From Paenimyroides aestuarii (GTDB taxonomy: Bacteria > Bacteroidota > Bacteroidia > Flavobacteriales > Flavobacteriaceae), in NCBI RefSeq assembly GCF_024628805.1, contig NZ_CP102382.1, positions 2,418,001 through 2,482,000 of the forward strand: a DNA stretch of 64,000 nucleotides, given 5' to 3'. Shown here one piece after another: positions 36,509-45,886 of this stretch. A program made the position numbers and the translations under genes. Below the pieces are notes generated by a model, which saw nothing but the letters and a program-made list of their open reading frames with translations, made no database searches and was not told the DNA's origin. How positions within the stretch are numbered: the first letter of the stretch is position 1; every line of letters starts with the position of its first letter.

Positions 36509-36733
36509 CAATATCAACACCAATATCAAAATACAATATCAACATACAATATCAACATACAATATCAAAATACAATATCAATATCAACATCAATATCAAG
36601 ATCAATATCAACATCAATATCAACATCAATATCAACAAACAATATCAAAATACAATATCAAAATACAATATCAATATCAAAATACAATATCAATATCAAA
36701 ATACAATATCAATATCAAAATATAATATCAACA
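36509..36733. repeat. Iteron-like tandem array of ATATCAA heptamers
   Basis: About 225 bases consist of some twenty ATATCAA heptamers. They are joined by short linkers (ACA, AATAC, CATC, CATAC), giving periods of about 12, 13 and 6 (CAATATCAATATCAA) bases. The composition is strongly strand-biased: almost no G on the plus strand. No frame codes for anything convincing. Together with the terminator it fills the gap between gap and the kinase gene. Confidence 0.92.
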
Positions 36734-36812
36734 TAATTTTTTCTACCATCTCTTTAGGTATTATTGTATAAAATAACGTATTTTGTGCTTGAATTTAATT
36801 CAGACATTTTTT

Positions 36813-37658
36813 ATGAAATTCGTAGTTGATAGTGGTTCTACCAAAGCAGATTGGTTATTGTTTAACAATAAACAACATTTGGGCGTGTACAACACGTTGG
36901 GGTTAAACCCTGAAGTTTTAAATACAAATGTGTTGGTAGAACGTATTTTGGCAAACGAAGAAATTGCCAATTTGCGCACATCTCTAAAAGAAATATATTT
37001 TTACGGATCGGGTTGTAGTACCGTTCATTCTAAAAAGGTAATGCAAGATGCTTTGGTGCACGTTTTTGAGAATGCTGAATTTTTTGAAATTTTAGAAGAT
37101 ACATATGCCGCAGTTTATGCAACCTGCCATGATTTGCAACCGGGAATTGTTTGCATTAACGGTACGGGTTCAAATTGCAGTTTTTTTAATGGTAAAGAAG
37201 TAGAGCAGGCAGTAAATTCGTTGGGATATTTAGCTATGGATGATTGCTCTGGGGTAGATTTTGGCCGCCGTTTAATTCGTGCCTATTATTTCAATGTCAT
37301 GCCCGCAGATTTAAAGCACGAATTTGAAATTTCTTACAATCTTGATGCCGATTATATAAAGAAAAATTTTTATAAAGAACCTAATCCCAATGCTTATTTG
37401 GCTTCATTTCTTCCATTTTTAATTGCGCATAAAAATCATTCTTTTTTGCAAAAGATGATTACTGAAAGTTTTCAATTTTTTATAGATTATTACATTAAAC
37501 AATATGCAAATCACGCAGATGTTCCGATACATTTCATTGGATCCACAGCATTTCTTTTGCAAGAAGAATTTGAATCGATACTAAGCAAAAATCATTTGAA
37601 AGCAGGTGTTTTTTATCAAAAACCATTAGAAGGATTAATAGAATTGCATCAAAAATAA
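36813..37658 (+). CDS. BadF/BadG-type ATPase, probable N-acetylglucosamine (amino sugar) kinase
   Basis: 281 residues from ATG 36813 (MKFVVDSGSTKADWLLF); an in-frame start at 36783 would add ten residues ahead of the first strand and is rejected. ASKHA fold: phosphate-1 loop DSGSTKADW, then INGTGSNCSFF and SLGYLAMDDCSGVDFGRR, similar to GlcNAc-kinase-like BadF/BadG proteins common in Bacteroidota. Likely function is phosphorylating an amino sugar from cell-wall or host glycans (family inference). The ATATCAA array lies directly upstream. Confidence 0.85.
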   Translation: MKFVVDSGSTKADWLLFNNKQHLGVYNTLGLNPEVLNTNVLVERILANEEIANLRTSLKEIYFYGSGCSTVHSKKVMQDALVHVFENAEFFEILEDTYAAVYATCHDLQPGIVCINGTGSNCSFFNGKEVEQAVNSLGYLAMDDCSGVDFGRRLIRAYYFNVMPADLKHEFEISYNLDADYIKKNFYKEPNPNAYLASFLPFLIAHKNHSFLQKMITESFQFFIDYYIKQYANHADVPIHFIGSTAFLLQEEFESILSKNHLKAGVFYQKPLEGLIELHQK

Positions 37659-37686
37659 AGGAGTCTAAATTAATAGACTCCTTTTT
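37656..37686. terminator. Bidirectional terminator between the kinase and the small barrel gene
   Basis: AAAGGAGTCT pairs with AGACTCCTTT around a short AT loop, followed by T on both strands. Confidence 0.85.
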
Positions 37687-37699
37687 AAATAATTTGCAA

Positions 37700-38185
37700 T
37701 TAGAATTTATAACGAACGCCTAAAGCGATATCAGGACCAAAATTGTCGTGATAATCGTTTCCATTTAGATAAAGCTCTGGTCTAAAATCAAGCGAAACTT
37801 GCAACGGTATATCGAAATTATATTCAATACCAATTTGCCCAGCAGCAAAAATAAATAAATCGCTTTCGTTGTAGTTTGGTAAACTGTATGACCATGAACC
37901 TAGTCCACCACCAACACCAGCATACCAGTTAAAACCACCGTCAATATTCCATAACCATTGGTAAATACCCGTAGCCTTGATAGCATCGTAGTTTTTAGAT
38001 GATCTCCAGCCTAAATCAATTTCTAAACGGTTATTTTCAGAAAGTAAACGTTGGTACGAAACTTCAGCACCAAAACCATCGCTGTCACCAAAGCGTAAAC
38101 CAAGTGCGTTTTTAGAAACGTTTTCTTGTGCTTGTGAAGCAAGCCCTGTAAGAGCTAAAAAGCTCACTAAAAAAATTCTTTTCAT
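37700..38185 (-). CDS. Small outer-membrane beta-barrel protein
   Basis: 161 residues. Signal peptide MKRIFLVSFLALTGLASQAQ, then alternating amphipathic strands (ALGLRFGDSDGFGAEVSYQR, RLEIDLGWRS, GGFNWYAGVGGGLGSW, QIGIEYNFDIPLQVSLDFRPELYL) and a terminal GVRYKF with C-terminal Phe. This is the pattern of an eight-strand OmpX/OmpA-like barrel. Function unknown. Confidence 0.82.
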   Translation of the reverse strand: MKRIFLVSFLALTGLASQAQENVSKNALGLRFGDSDGFGAEVSYQRLLSENNRLEIDLGWRSSKNYDAIKATGIYQWLWNIDGGFNWYAGVGGGLGSWSYSLPNYNESDLFIFAAGQIGIEYNFDIPLQVSLDFRPELYLNGNDYHDNFGPDIALGVRYKF

Positions 38186-38523
38186 AATATTATATTCTTT
38201 TTAAGTAAAAATAATATAATTAGACATACATTCCAAAAAATGGCGGTAATTTATACTCATTCTGTGTGTTTTTAAAGCTCTTTCAATGCTAAAAAATCTT
38301 ATAAAACTTTACATTATCTTAATATTACAGTAATATTTAGTTCATTTTAAAGGTTCAATTTTGTGCCAACATTCAATAGGTAAACACAACAAGTAAAATT
38401 TTAATGATTAAAGTATATCAATACAGTATATAATCATTCTATAAATAAAAATAAAGTAAACGAAATATAAGGTTATTTTGGTTAGTTAATTTTTAAATTC
38501 ATTTTTTCGCAAAAGTGTGTTTA
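38186..38523. other. Intergenic region without recognised gene
   Basis: AT-rich spacer of about 340 bases upstream of the small barrel gene. I see no ORF, tRNA or repeat in it, and no full TAnnTTTG match on the minus strand. It presumably holds the promoter of the gene at 37700-38185. Confidence 0.6.
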
Positions 38524-38557
38524 AAAGAAGGAGTTTACTTTTCGGGGTAAACTCCTT
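38524..38557 (-). terminator. Terminator of the glycosyltransferase/YfhO genes
   Basis: AAGGAGTTTAC (38528-38538) pairs with GTAAACTCCTT (38547-38557). On the minus strand it is followed by CTTTT. Confidence 0.8.
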
Positions 38558-38563
38558 TGATTT

Positions 38564-39847
38564 TTAGAGGTTGTTAATAACCTCTGCCAATTTTTCGGTA
38601 AGTTTTTTTCGGCTGAAATATTGCAAGCCAATACCGTTTATTTTTAGTTGGTTTTGTTGGTACTTATAATAACAATCTGAAATATATTTTTTAACACTTT
38701 CTAAGTCGCTGTAACTAAAATAATTACCTGTATTTGTGTCTTTTATAATTTTTTCCACATCACTTTTTTCCGGACCAATAGCCAAGATGGGTCTTTCGGC
38801 AGCCATATATTCAAATAATTTTCCCGGAATGATGCCTATTGTTTCATAAGAATCAATTTCAATCAATAGCAAAACCTGTGCACTTCGTTGGTATTTTAAT
38901 GCTTCTGAATGTGGAATATATCCTATTGTTTTTGTATGATTTTGTAAATTAAATTCTTTTAGACTATCTAAAATTTCAGGACTCACTTTACCAATCAATT
39001 TCAGTTGGAAGTCGGATTTGAATTGCTCATTTTCCTTTAAAATTTCGTTCAATGCCTGCCATAAAATCTTGGGGTTTCGTTTGGAAAGCAACGAACCGAT
39101 ATGACTTACTGTAAACTTGGTATCTAAAGCTGGTTTTTCAACCGTCTCTACATCGTATCCATTGGTAATTACATGAATTGGTTTTGATGTTATTTCTGCA
39201 AATTCCTTCTTAGTTGTGTAACTTGTAGTAATAACAATATCGGCTTTTGTTAAAACTTCCTTTTCTAAATCTTTATGTTTTTGAGCCGATTTAGCACTTA
39301 GTTTTAATTCTTTATGATAGCCGATATTTGTCCATGGATCCCGAAAATCAGCAATCCATCTTACGGACAATTGTTTCTGTAATTCCAAACCAATCAAATG
39401 CATGCTGTGTGGCGGTCCTGTCGTAATAATGGTATCAATAGCATTCTTTTTTATATAGTTCGACAAGTAATTCACAGAGGGTTTTACCCAGCCAACTCGC
39501 GCATCTGGAATGAAAAAATTACCGCGAATATAAAGCAACAATTTTTCTACAAATGTTTGTTTTTTCTTTGCTTTAATAATTCCAGAACTGATTGTTTTGG
39601 TATTTTTTTTTGATAGAAACGATGCTATTTTATAAGGCTCATTAATTGGTTGTTTTAAAACAATTGTGCGGTTTTGAACATCGCTTTTTAAATCATTATC
39701 AATAATGGGATAGGACGCATTTTCAGGCACATAGACAATAGGTTCTATATTGAATTCGGGTAGATATTTCACGAATTTTAACCAACGCTGCACACCTGGA
39801 CCACCTGCTGGCGGCCAATAATAAGCAATAATGAGCACTTTTTTCAT
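38564..39847 (-). CDS. Glycosyltransferase (GT4-like)
   Basis: 427 residues. N-terminal IIAYYWPPAGGPGVQRWLKFVKYL is the usual acceptor-side start of GT4 enzymes. DFRDPWTNIGYH lies mid-protein, then the donor-binding half: HIGSLLSKRNPK, YIPHSEALKYQRSAQVLLL and the E-x7-E-like GIIPGKLFEYMAAERPILAI. Probably adds a sugar to a surface polysaccharide or lipid. It lies 48 bp behind the YfhO gene on the same strand, as often in Bacteroidota. Confidence 0.88.
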   Translation of the reverse strand: MKKVLIIAYYWPPAGGPGVQRWLKFVKYLPEFNIEPIVYVPENASYPIIDNDLKSDVQNRTIVLKQPINEPYKIASFLSKKNTKTISSGIIKAKKKQTFVEKLLLYIRGNFFIPDARVGWVKPSVNYLSNYIKKNAIDTIITTGPPHSMHLIGLELQKQLSVRWIADFRDPWTNIGYHKELKLSAKSAQKHKDLEKEVLTKADIVITTSYTTKKEFAEITSKPIHVITNGYDVETVEKPALDTKFTVSHIGSLLSKRNPKILWQALNEILKENEQFKSDFQLKLIGKVSPEILDSLKEFNLQNHTKTIGYIPHSEALKYQRSAQVLLLIEIDSYETIGIIPGKLFEYMAAERPILAIGPEKSDVEKIIKDTNTGNYFSYSDLESVKKYISDCYYKYQQNQLKINGIGLQYFSRKKLTEKLAEVINNL

Positions 39848-39895
39848 AGCTTTGAAAGTAGTTTATTGGTTAAAACAGATTTATTTCCTGTTGAT

Positions 39896-42340
39896 TTAAT
39901 TCGGGTTTTCTTCTTTTTTCGGAGCAGATTTCCATATGTAAAAAACACCAGCAATTACAATTAATAATGCTATGATCGAGGTTATTAATGATACAATTCC
40001 TCCTTTTTGCACCACTTCTGGTTCAAAAGCAAATGTAATTTCATGATTTCCAGCAGGAACATATAATCCGCGTAAGGTGTAATTCACTTCCAGCATTTCC
40101 GTAGGTTTTCCATCGATTGAAATATTCCATCCTTTTGGATAGTAAACTTCAGAGAATACCGCAAAACCATCTGCTTTGTTCTGCGATTTATATACTAATT
40201 TATTAGGTTGATAACGCACTAATTGTATTTGTGCCAAACTATCTACCTCAAAATTTGTTTTCGATACTTGCACTGCATCATACACCAACGCTGTTTCTTT
40301 TGATTGAAACGATTTCATTGCTGTCATCATTTCATCTGCATTTGCTACTTTTTGAATGTTTTTAACAAACCAAGCATTTCCGTTTGCATCCGGATTTTCT
40401 AAGGCAATATCAGCTCCTTCTTCGTTTTTATTAATCACATATTTTACATTCAACATGTTTAAAACTTGAATGTTTTGCTGTGCAATTTGATAGTCAAACA
40501 AATCTTGAATTTTCTTAGGTTTTGCCGCATGGTATCCACCTAAAGAATGATGAAAATAGGAGCTTCGCGCGCTACTAAAACCGCCTTGTTGTTCAAAAAC
40601 CCTAAAATGTGTAGTATCTTTTAAAATATGCTGATCTGCTGGTGTTTGCTGAAAAGGCTTTTCTACCATGTATTTTGCTACAAAGTTATCTTTGTTTACA
40701 TAGTTGGTATCAATGGAAATTAAATCAATCACACCTAAAAAACCAACGATAATTACGGTAACTTTTGCAGTTAACTTTTCTTTATTGAATGCTAATAATG
40801 CTCCGAAAGCCAAAGCTATAAAGATAAAAGTTCGCAATAAATCTTTTGAATACATTGCCTTGCGGTCATTGATTAAAGCAGCCAGAAAATCAGACCCGGC
40901 TTGTTGAAAAACTTGCGCATAATACGAATCGTTTGTCCCTTCAAAGCCTAAAGTTCCTTTTAAAACAAATAGTACAACAAGAAGTGCTGCAAAAACAATT
41001 CCCGACATTTTTAGGGCTTTAAACTGTTTTTCTTTAGATGCTTTAAAAAATGCCTGTAAACCTAAAATTGCCAACACCGGAAAACATAATTCAGCGATTA
41101 CTTGAATGGATGTTATGGCACGGAATTTATTGTAAAGCGGCAACGTATCAATCAAAAAATCGGTTAAAAAGAAGTTGTGTCCCCAAGATAAAGCAATGGA
41201 AACAGCAGCCCCCGTACCCAAGTAATATTTTGCTTTTCTATCATCTACAAAAAAACACAAGAGCGCTAAAAACAACACCACAGCTCCAATATATGCTGGT
41301 GCAGCTACAATTGGCTGTTCGCCCCAATAGGTAGGTGCTTGGTCGGCAAATTGTTGTGCCGGAGCTGGATCGTATCCTTGCGATTGTAAAAAATTAAATA
41401 CAAATTGATAGGTTTCTGATTGTGTACCAATTTTTTCGCCATTACCACCGCCCATAATTCGGGGAACGAGTAAATTAAAGGTTTCAAAATTACCGTAACT
41501 ATACTCTGTGATGTACTCATGGGTCATTGCGTTGGTTGATGCTTTCGGTGAACCATCTGGAGCTATTGTTAATTCGCTATCGCTTCTGGTACTGAATTTT
41601 GCATATTCTGATGTAGCCATTAAATTGGTTGCATTCAAACCAATTGCTAAAATTCCAGCAACAGCAAATATTCCAAACATTTTTAGTAGAGAAGAAACTT
41701 CTTTCTGTTTGATATAATATACGGAATAATAAATGGATACAATCACTAAAAATAGCAATAGATAATATGTCATTTGGAAGTGATTAGCCGAAATTTCCAG
41801 CGCAGCAGCAATCATTGTAAGAATTCCTCCCAAAAGATATTTTTTCCTAAAAACCAGATGCACACCAGCTAAAACCAACGGCATATAAGCAATTGCGTGA
41901 GCTTTGGCATTGTGTCCGGCTCCTAAAATCACAATTAAATAGGTGGAAAAACCAAACAATAATGCGCCAATAAAAGCCTTTAAAGGTTTTACTTTGTAGG
42001 TTAAAAGCAGTATATAAAATCCTATGAAATATAAGAAAACGTAATCGGCAGGACGCGGAAGAAAACGAATCACATAATCTAATTCTTTTATGTAATTATG
42101 TGGATATTTTGCGCCTAATTGATAAGTGGGCATACCGCCAAAAGCATTGTTTACCCAATAAGTTTCTTCGTTATTTGTTTGTCGAAAATCGTTTAATTCT
42201 TTAGCCATTCCGGTGTATTGCACAATATCGGATTGCATGATTTGCTTGCCCGAAAGTACCGGATAAAAGTATGCCAAAGCCACAACTACAAAACCCAATA
42301 TTGCTAAAATATGAGGTACATAGTTTTTAAAATTTTTCAT
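39896..42340 (-). CDS. YfhO family membrane protein
   Basis: 814 residues with about 12-14 transmembrane segments, the first at 10-28, and a C-terminal extracytoplasmic domain (YYPKGWNISIDGKPTEMLEVNYTLRGLYVPAGNHEITFAF) before a last helix. That ending is diagnostic for YfhO-like (GT-C fold-related) proteins, implicated in glycosylation of cell-wall polymers or lipids. Likely co-transcribed with the GT4 gene. Confidence 0.88.
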   Translation of the reverse strand: MKNFKNYVPHILAILGFVVVALAYFYPVLSGKQIMQSDIVQYTGMAKELNDFRQTNNEETYWVNNAFGGMPTYQLGAKYPHNYIKELDYVIRFLPRPADYVFLYFIGFYILLLTYKVKPLKAFIGALLFGFSTYLIVILGAGHNAKAHAIAYMPLVLAGVHLVFRKKYLLGGILTMIAAALEISANHFQMTYYLLLFLVIVSIYYSVYYIKQKEVSSLLKMFGIFAVAGILAIGLNATNLMATSEYAKFSTRSDSELTIAPDGSPKASTNAMTHEYITEYSYGNFETFNLLVPRIMGGGNGEKIGTQSETYQFVFNFLQSQGYDPAPAQQFADQAPTYWGEQPIVAAPAYIGAVVLFLALLCFFVDDRKAKYYLGTGAAVSIALSWGHNFFLTDFLIDTLPLYNKFRAITSIQVIAELCFPVLAILGLQAFFKASKEKQFKALKMSGIVFAALLVVLFVLKGTLGFEGTNDSYYAQVFQQAGSDFLAALINDRKAMYSKDLLRTFIFIALAFGALLAFNKEKLTAKVTVIIVGFLGVIDLISIDTNYVNKDNFVAKYMVEKPFQQTPADQHILKDTTHFRVFEQQGGFSSARSSYFHHSLGGYHAAKPKKIQDLFDYQIAQQNIQVLNMLNVKYVINKNEEGADIALENPDANGNAWFVKNIQKVANADEMMTAMKSFQSKETALVYDAVQVSKTNFEVDSLAQIQLVRYQPNKLVYKSQNKADGFAVFSEVYYPKGWNISIDGKPTEMLEVNYTLRGLYVPAGNHEITFAFEPEVVQKGGIVSLITSIIALLIVIAGVFYIWKSAPKKEENPN

Positions 42341-42382
42341 AGTACATAAATTTGATGCTAAATGTACTTATTATTTAGGAAT

Positions 42383-42414
42383 TGAAGAAAAAAAAGTCTT
42401 GCAATGCAAGACTT
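42383..42414 (-). terminator. Terminator of the DUF4834 gene
   Basis: AAGTCTTGCA and TGCAAGACTT form a near-perfect hairpin (42394-42414). On the minus strand it is followed by a run of T (the A-run at 42387-42395). Confidence 0.85.
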
Positions 42415-42419
42415 AAATA

Positions 42420-42698
42420 TTATTCTACTTCTTCAAAGTCGATATATTCACCAACTTTCTTTTTTTCTTTCGGAATTTTATTCTGTTTTAATTCACTTTC
42501 AAAATCAGGTTTTTGTGTTTGTTGATTATGTTGATTTTGATAGGCTTGCTGTTGTTTTTGAAAGTTTTCAGAAACTTTATTAACCGCTTTGTTCAATAAA
42601 TAGGGTGCTAGCAACTTAAAGGTAAACTTAAACAGATAGTAAACCAATACAATAATTAAAACGGTTTTTATGAAACTTTGAAAAGACGCTTGGTCCAT
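42420..42698 (-). CDS. DUF4834 family small membrane protein
   Basis: 92 residues. One N-terminal transmembrane helix (SFIKTVLIIVLVYYLFKFTFKLLAPYLL), a Gln/Asn-rich middle (QKQQQAYQNQHNQQTQ) and a conserved acidic end KKKVGEYIDFEEVE. This is the usual shape of DUF4834 in flavobacteria. Function unknown. Confidence 0.82.
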   Translation of the reverse strand: MDQASFQSFIKTVLIIVLVYYLFKFTFKLLAPYLLNKAVNKVSENFQKQQQAYQNQHNQQTQKPDFESELKQNKIPKEKKKVGEYIDFEEVE

Positions 42699-42725
42699 TT
42701 TTATTTATTTTTTTAGATATAATTT

Positions 42726-42733
42726 CAAATATA
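42726..42733 (-). promoter_or_regulatory. -7 box of the DUF4834 gene
   Basis: Minus strand reads TATATTTG, consensus TAnnTTTG, 27 bases before the ATG. Confidence 0.5.
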
Positions 42734-42774
42734 GCACCTTTTCCCGTGATAAATTCTTATAGAAATCTTAAAAA

Positions 42775-43143
42775 TTATTTTTCAGAACGATCTTCCGCAC
42801 GCTTTTTCCAATGCTCGTAACCACCATTCAACTGTGAAACTTTCTCAAAACCAAACGATTTTAATAGTTCATAAGCTTCAGCACTTCTTTCTCCAGACTG
42901 GCAAAAAACAATTAGCTCTCTATCTTTCGGAAAATGACGTACGGTTCTTGTAAATTCTTCTTCATGAATATTCAAATTCATTGCGCCGGGTATTGTACCT
43001 TCTTTGTATTCTTCAGTGGATCTCACATCAATTAAAATTGGCGCTTTTTCTGTGAGTTTCATTAATTGATCCATTTCGATATTTTGTGCATGAACCGATA
43101 ATCCACTTAAAAGAATGCTTAAAACTAAAATGACTTTTTTCAT
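42775..43143 (-). CDS. Exported rhodanese-like protein
   Basis: 122 residues. Signal peptide MKKVILVLSILLSGLSVHAQ, then one rhodanese domain: PILIDVRSTEEYKEGTIPGAMNLNI and the active-site loop VFCQSGERSAEAYELL with catalytic Cys. It should act in the periplasm in sulfur transfer or thiol redox chemistry; partner unknown. Divergent from hemN with a short shared upstream region. Confidence 0.9.
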   Translation of the reverse strand: MKKVILVLSILLSGLSVHAQNIEMDQLMKLTEKAPILIDVRSTEEYKEGTIPGAMNLNIHEEEFTRTVRHFPKDRELIVFCQSGERSAEAYELLKSFGFEKVSQLNGGYEHWKKRAEDRSEK

Positions 43144-43197
43144 AGTACGAATTGTTTATTTATGACAAATATCAGAATTTATTTTTTTGCCTCTTAT

Positions 43198-43205
43198 TAT
43201 TTTTG
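43198..43205 (+). promoter_or_regulatory. -7 box of hemN
   Basis: TATTTTTG, consensus TAnnTTTG, 15 bases before the ATG at 43221. It lies downstream of the alternative in-frame start at 43152 and so argues against that start. Confidence 0.5.
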
Positions 43206-43220
43206 TTTAAAAGTTTTGGA

Positions 43221-44579
43221 ATGAATAGCTTAATTAACAAATATAATGTTCCCGGCCCCCGATACACAAGTTATCCAACTGTTCCTTTTTGGAATCAAGA
43301 TTATTTTTCAAGTAATAAATGGATCGATCGTTTGCAACAAAATTTTGATTTAACAAACAATATTGAAGGCATATCGTTATATATTCATCTACCATATTGT
43401 GAAAGTTTGTGCACTTTTTGTGGGTGTCATAAACACATTACAAAGCAACACAAAGTAGAGCAACCATATATCGATGCTGTTTTAAAAGAATGGAATTTGT
43501 ATTTGAATCTGTTTGGAAGTAAGCCTATTATTAAAAAGTTGCATTTGGGTGGCGGTACGCCTACCTTTTTTAGTAGTACGGAATTAAAAAGATTGGTTGA
43601 TGGAATTTTTCAAAAATCTGTAAAACATAAGCATTTAGAAATGAGTTTTGAAGGACATCCTAATAATACTTCAGAAACACATTTGCAGGTTTTGTTTGAT
43701 TTAGGTTTTAAGCGAGTGAGTTTTGGTGTACAAGATTATGATGAAAAAGTGCAAAAAGCAATTAACAGAAACCAGGCTTTTAACCAAGTGAGTGCCGTTT
43801 CTTTGAAAGCCAGAGAAATCGGCTATCAATCTATAACTCATGATATTATTTATGGATTGCCGTTTCAAACAATTGAAAGCATAAAAGACACTATTTATAA
43901 AACAGCACAGATAATGCCCGATAGAATTTCCTTTTATTCCTATGCACACGTGCCATGGATGAAAGGAAATGGGCAACGGGGTTTTAAAGACCATGATCTT
44001 CCAAAAAACGAATATAAACGACAGCTCTATGAAGAGGGAAGAGCGTTATTGCAGCAATTTGGTTATTACGAAATAGGGATGGATCATTTTGCAAAAGCAA
44101 CAGACGATTTGTATAAATCATCTAAGAATAAGCAATTGCACAGAAATTTTATGGGATACACACCTTCTAAAACAACAGTTTTGATTGGTTTGGGAGCATC
44201 GGCAATCAGCGATTGTGGAAATGCTTTTGCACAAAACGAAAAACAAATTCCTTTGTATTTAGCATCTATCGATAGAAATGAAATTCCTGTTTTTAAAGGG
44301 CATGTTTTATCAAATGATGATTTAGTTTTGCGCCATTGTATCACAGATATCATTTGCCGATACAGTACCGATTTAACGGCTGTTTATGCAATAATTCCTA
44401 AAGAGGAATTGCAAAATCGTTTGAATGAATTTTTAAACGATGAATTGATTACAATTGAAAACAATCAATTAACAGTTACTCATTTGGGTAAAACTTTTGT
44501 GCGCAATATTTGTATGGCTTTTGATGAATATTTAATTCAAAGCACACCTTCAACCCAATTGTTTTCAATGACTATTTAA
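43221..44579 (+). CDS. hemN: Oxygen-independent coproporphyrinogen III oxidase
   Basis: 452 residues from ATG 43221 (MNSLINKYNVPGPRYTSYPT, the typical HemN start). An upstream frame start at 43152 lies before the -7 box and is rejected. Radical-SAM cluster cysteines C60, C64, C67 in YCESLCTFCGC, with C69 also conserved in HemN. GGGTPTFFS and the PSKTTVLIGLGASAIS region follow. It makes protoporphyrinogen IX from coproporphyrinogen III without oxygen. Confidence 0.95.
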   Translation: MNSLINKYNVPGPRYTSYPTVPFWNQDYFSSNKWIDRLQQNFDLTNNIEGISLYIHLPYCESLCTFCGCHKHITKQHKVEQPYIDAVLKEWNLYLNLFGSKPIIKKLHLGGGTPTFFSSTELKRLVDGIFQKSVKHKHLEMSFEGHPNNTSETHLQVLFDLGFKRVSFGVQDYDEKVQKAINRNQAFNQVSAVSLKAREIGYQSITHDIIYGLPFQTIESIKDTIYKTAQIMPDRISFYSYAHVPWMKGNGQRGFKDHDLPKNEYKRQLYEEGRALLQQFGYYEIGMDHFAKATDDLYKSSKNKQLHRNFMGYTPSKTTVLIGLGASAISDCGNAFAQNEKQIPLYLASIDRNEIPVFKGHVLSNDDLVLRHCITDIICRYSTDLTAVYAIIPKEELQNRLNEFLNDELITIENNQLTVTHLGKTFVRNICMAFDEYLIQSTPSTQLFSMTI

Positions 44580-44582
44580 GCA

Positions 44583-44613
44583 AAACATCCTGAGCAAAAA
44601 ACTCAGGATGTTT
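44583..44613. terminator. Bidirectional terminator between hemN and the saccharopine-dehydrogenase-like gene
   Basis: AAACATCCTGAG (44583-44594) pairs with CTCAGGATGTTT (44602-44613). Confidence 0.85.
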
Positions 44614-44621
44614 GTGTATAA

Positions 44622-45818
44622 TTATTGTACAAAATCAGTCAGATAAGAAAATCGTTCGGTTAATTTTCCATTTTCGCAAATAGTGGCTCTTTCCAATATA
44701 CCCTCCTTGTCGTTATCAAAAAAAGCAGGAATGATTTCTTTTAAAAAGATTTCTCCAAAGCCTTCGCTTGCATCTTTTGGCAACTCGCACGGTAAATTAT
44801 CAACTGCCATTACTACCACAGCCGCAGGATGATCAATTGCTACTTCTTTGTTTTCTCGCGGATAATATCCGTAAATTGGATCGGCAATTGTTGAAGCTCG
44901 CAAAGTGCAATCAATTGGTCCGTTGATATCGCAAGAAATATCTGCAACTACTTTTATGGCATTATTTGCATGGTTCAGCATTTCTTTTGTTAATATTTTT
45001 GGCGACCCATCTTTATAAAAATGTCCGGCAATAAAAATATCGGCTACTTTCGAAAATTTTTCAAAATCGCTGGTGTAATCCAAAGGATTTTTCTTGAAAT
45101 CTTCAAATGAACCAGTTGTTCCATCGATTTTTTTATAGTAATCTTCCACATCGATATGTACATAAACAGGCTCATCAAACTCTTTAGTCAAGAATTTTTC
45201 AACCGAAACCTCTTTCATCTTCATTCCGTCTAAAATTTCTTTCGCACCAAAGCCTACTTTGCCTTTTCCTGTTAAAACCACTTTGATAGGAGGAAGAAGC
45301 ACTTTGTTTAAACGATCAATTAAATCTTTTTGAGTCTTTAATTCTTCGGCTTTTTTTAGGTTAAACAAATCAAATTTTATTCCGAAAGCTCTAAAAGCAT
45401 TGTAAGCACCAACAATTCCGGCATATCTACCAAAACCAATTAAACGTGCTCCTTTATTATCTACCAATGTTTCATGGTCAATTAAACGAATGTTTTTTTC
45501 TAAACAAGCTTTAAGCAACTTTTGATTGTATATTTGTTTTTTTATGGTATGCGAGAAAAAGAAATACGTTTTGTTAGAAATTAATTTTTCGATAGGCACT
45601 TCTTTAACGCCAAAAAGCACATCGCAATCTGCCATGTCTTCTGTTATTTCAAAACCTAATTGCTCGTATTCTTCATCTTTGAAAACTCTGATTGGTGAAG
45701 ATTCTACTTTAAAAGTTGCAGTAGGATAGGTATTTTTAAAAGTTAATAATTCTTGCGGCGAAAAAACTACCCTTTTATCAGGTGGTGTTTTTCCTTCGCG
45801 TATTATTCCAAATTTCAT
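44622..45818 (-). CDS. Saccharopine dehydrogenase (L-lysine-forming)-like / AlaDH-PNT family oxidoreductase
   Basis: 398 residues. N-terminal FGIIREGKTPPDKRVVFSPQEL is the AlaDH/PNT-type substrate domain with the active-site R and K. The Rossmann segment has VVLTGKGKVGFGAKEIL (GxGxxG variant), and later VVADISCDINGPIDCTLRAST. That set fits the LYS1-like saccharopine dehydrogenase group rather than alanine dehydrogenase. In Bacteroidota its metabolic role (lysine breakdown or other) is not settled from sequence. Confidence 0.8.
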   Translation of the reverse strand: MKFGIIREGKTPPDKRVVFSPQELLTFKNTYPTATFKVESSPIRVFKDEEYEQLGFEITEDMADCDVLFGVKEVPIEKLISNKTYFFFSHTIKKQIYNQKLLKACLEKNIRLIDHETLVDNKGARLIGFGRYAGIVGAYNAFRAFGIKFDLFNLKKAEELKTQKDLIDRLNKVLLPPIKVVLTGKGKVGFGAKEILDGMKMKEVSVEKFLTKEFDEPVYVHIDVEDYYKKIDGTTGSFEDFKKNPLDYTSDFEKFSKVADIFIAGHFYKDGSPKILTKEMLNHANNAIKVVADISCDINGPIDCTLRASTIADPIYGYYPRENKEVAIDHPAAVVVMAVDNLPCELPKDASEGFGEIFLKEIIPAFFDNDKEGILERATICENGKLTERFSYLTDFVQ

Positions 45819-45886
45819 ATACTATGTTTTATTTTAGCGAATATATGAAAATTAAATGAACAGCCCAAACAGGCTGTTCATAAGGA

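Noticed and set aside
36509..36733. CRISPR array
   Set aside because: The repeated unit is only 7 bases with 4-6 base linkers that are also repetitive; there are no 30-40 bp unique spacers and no cas genes in the window.
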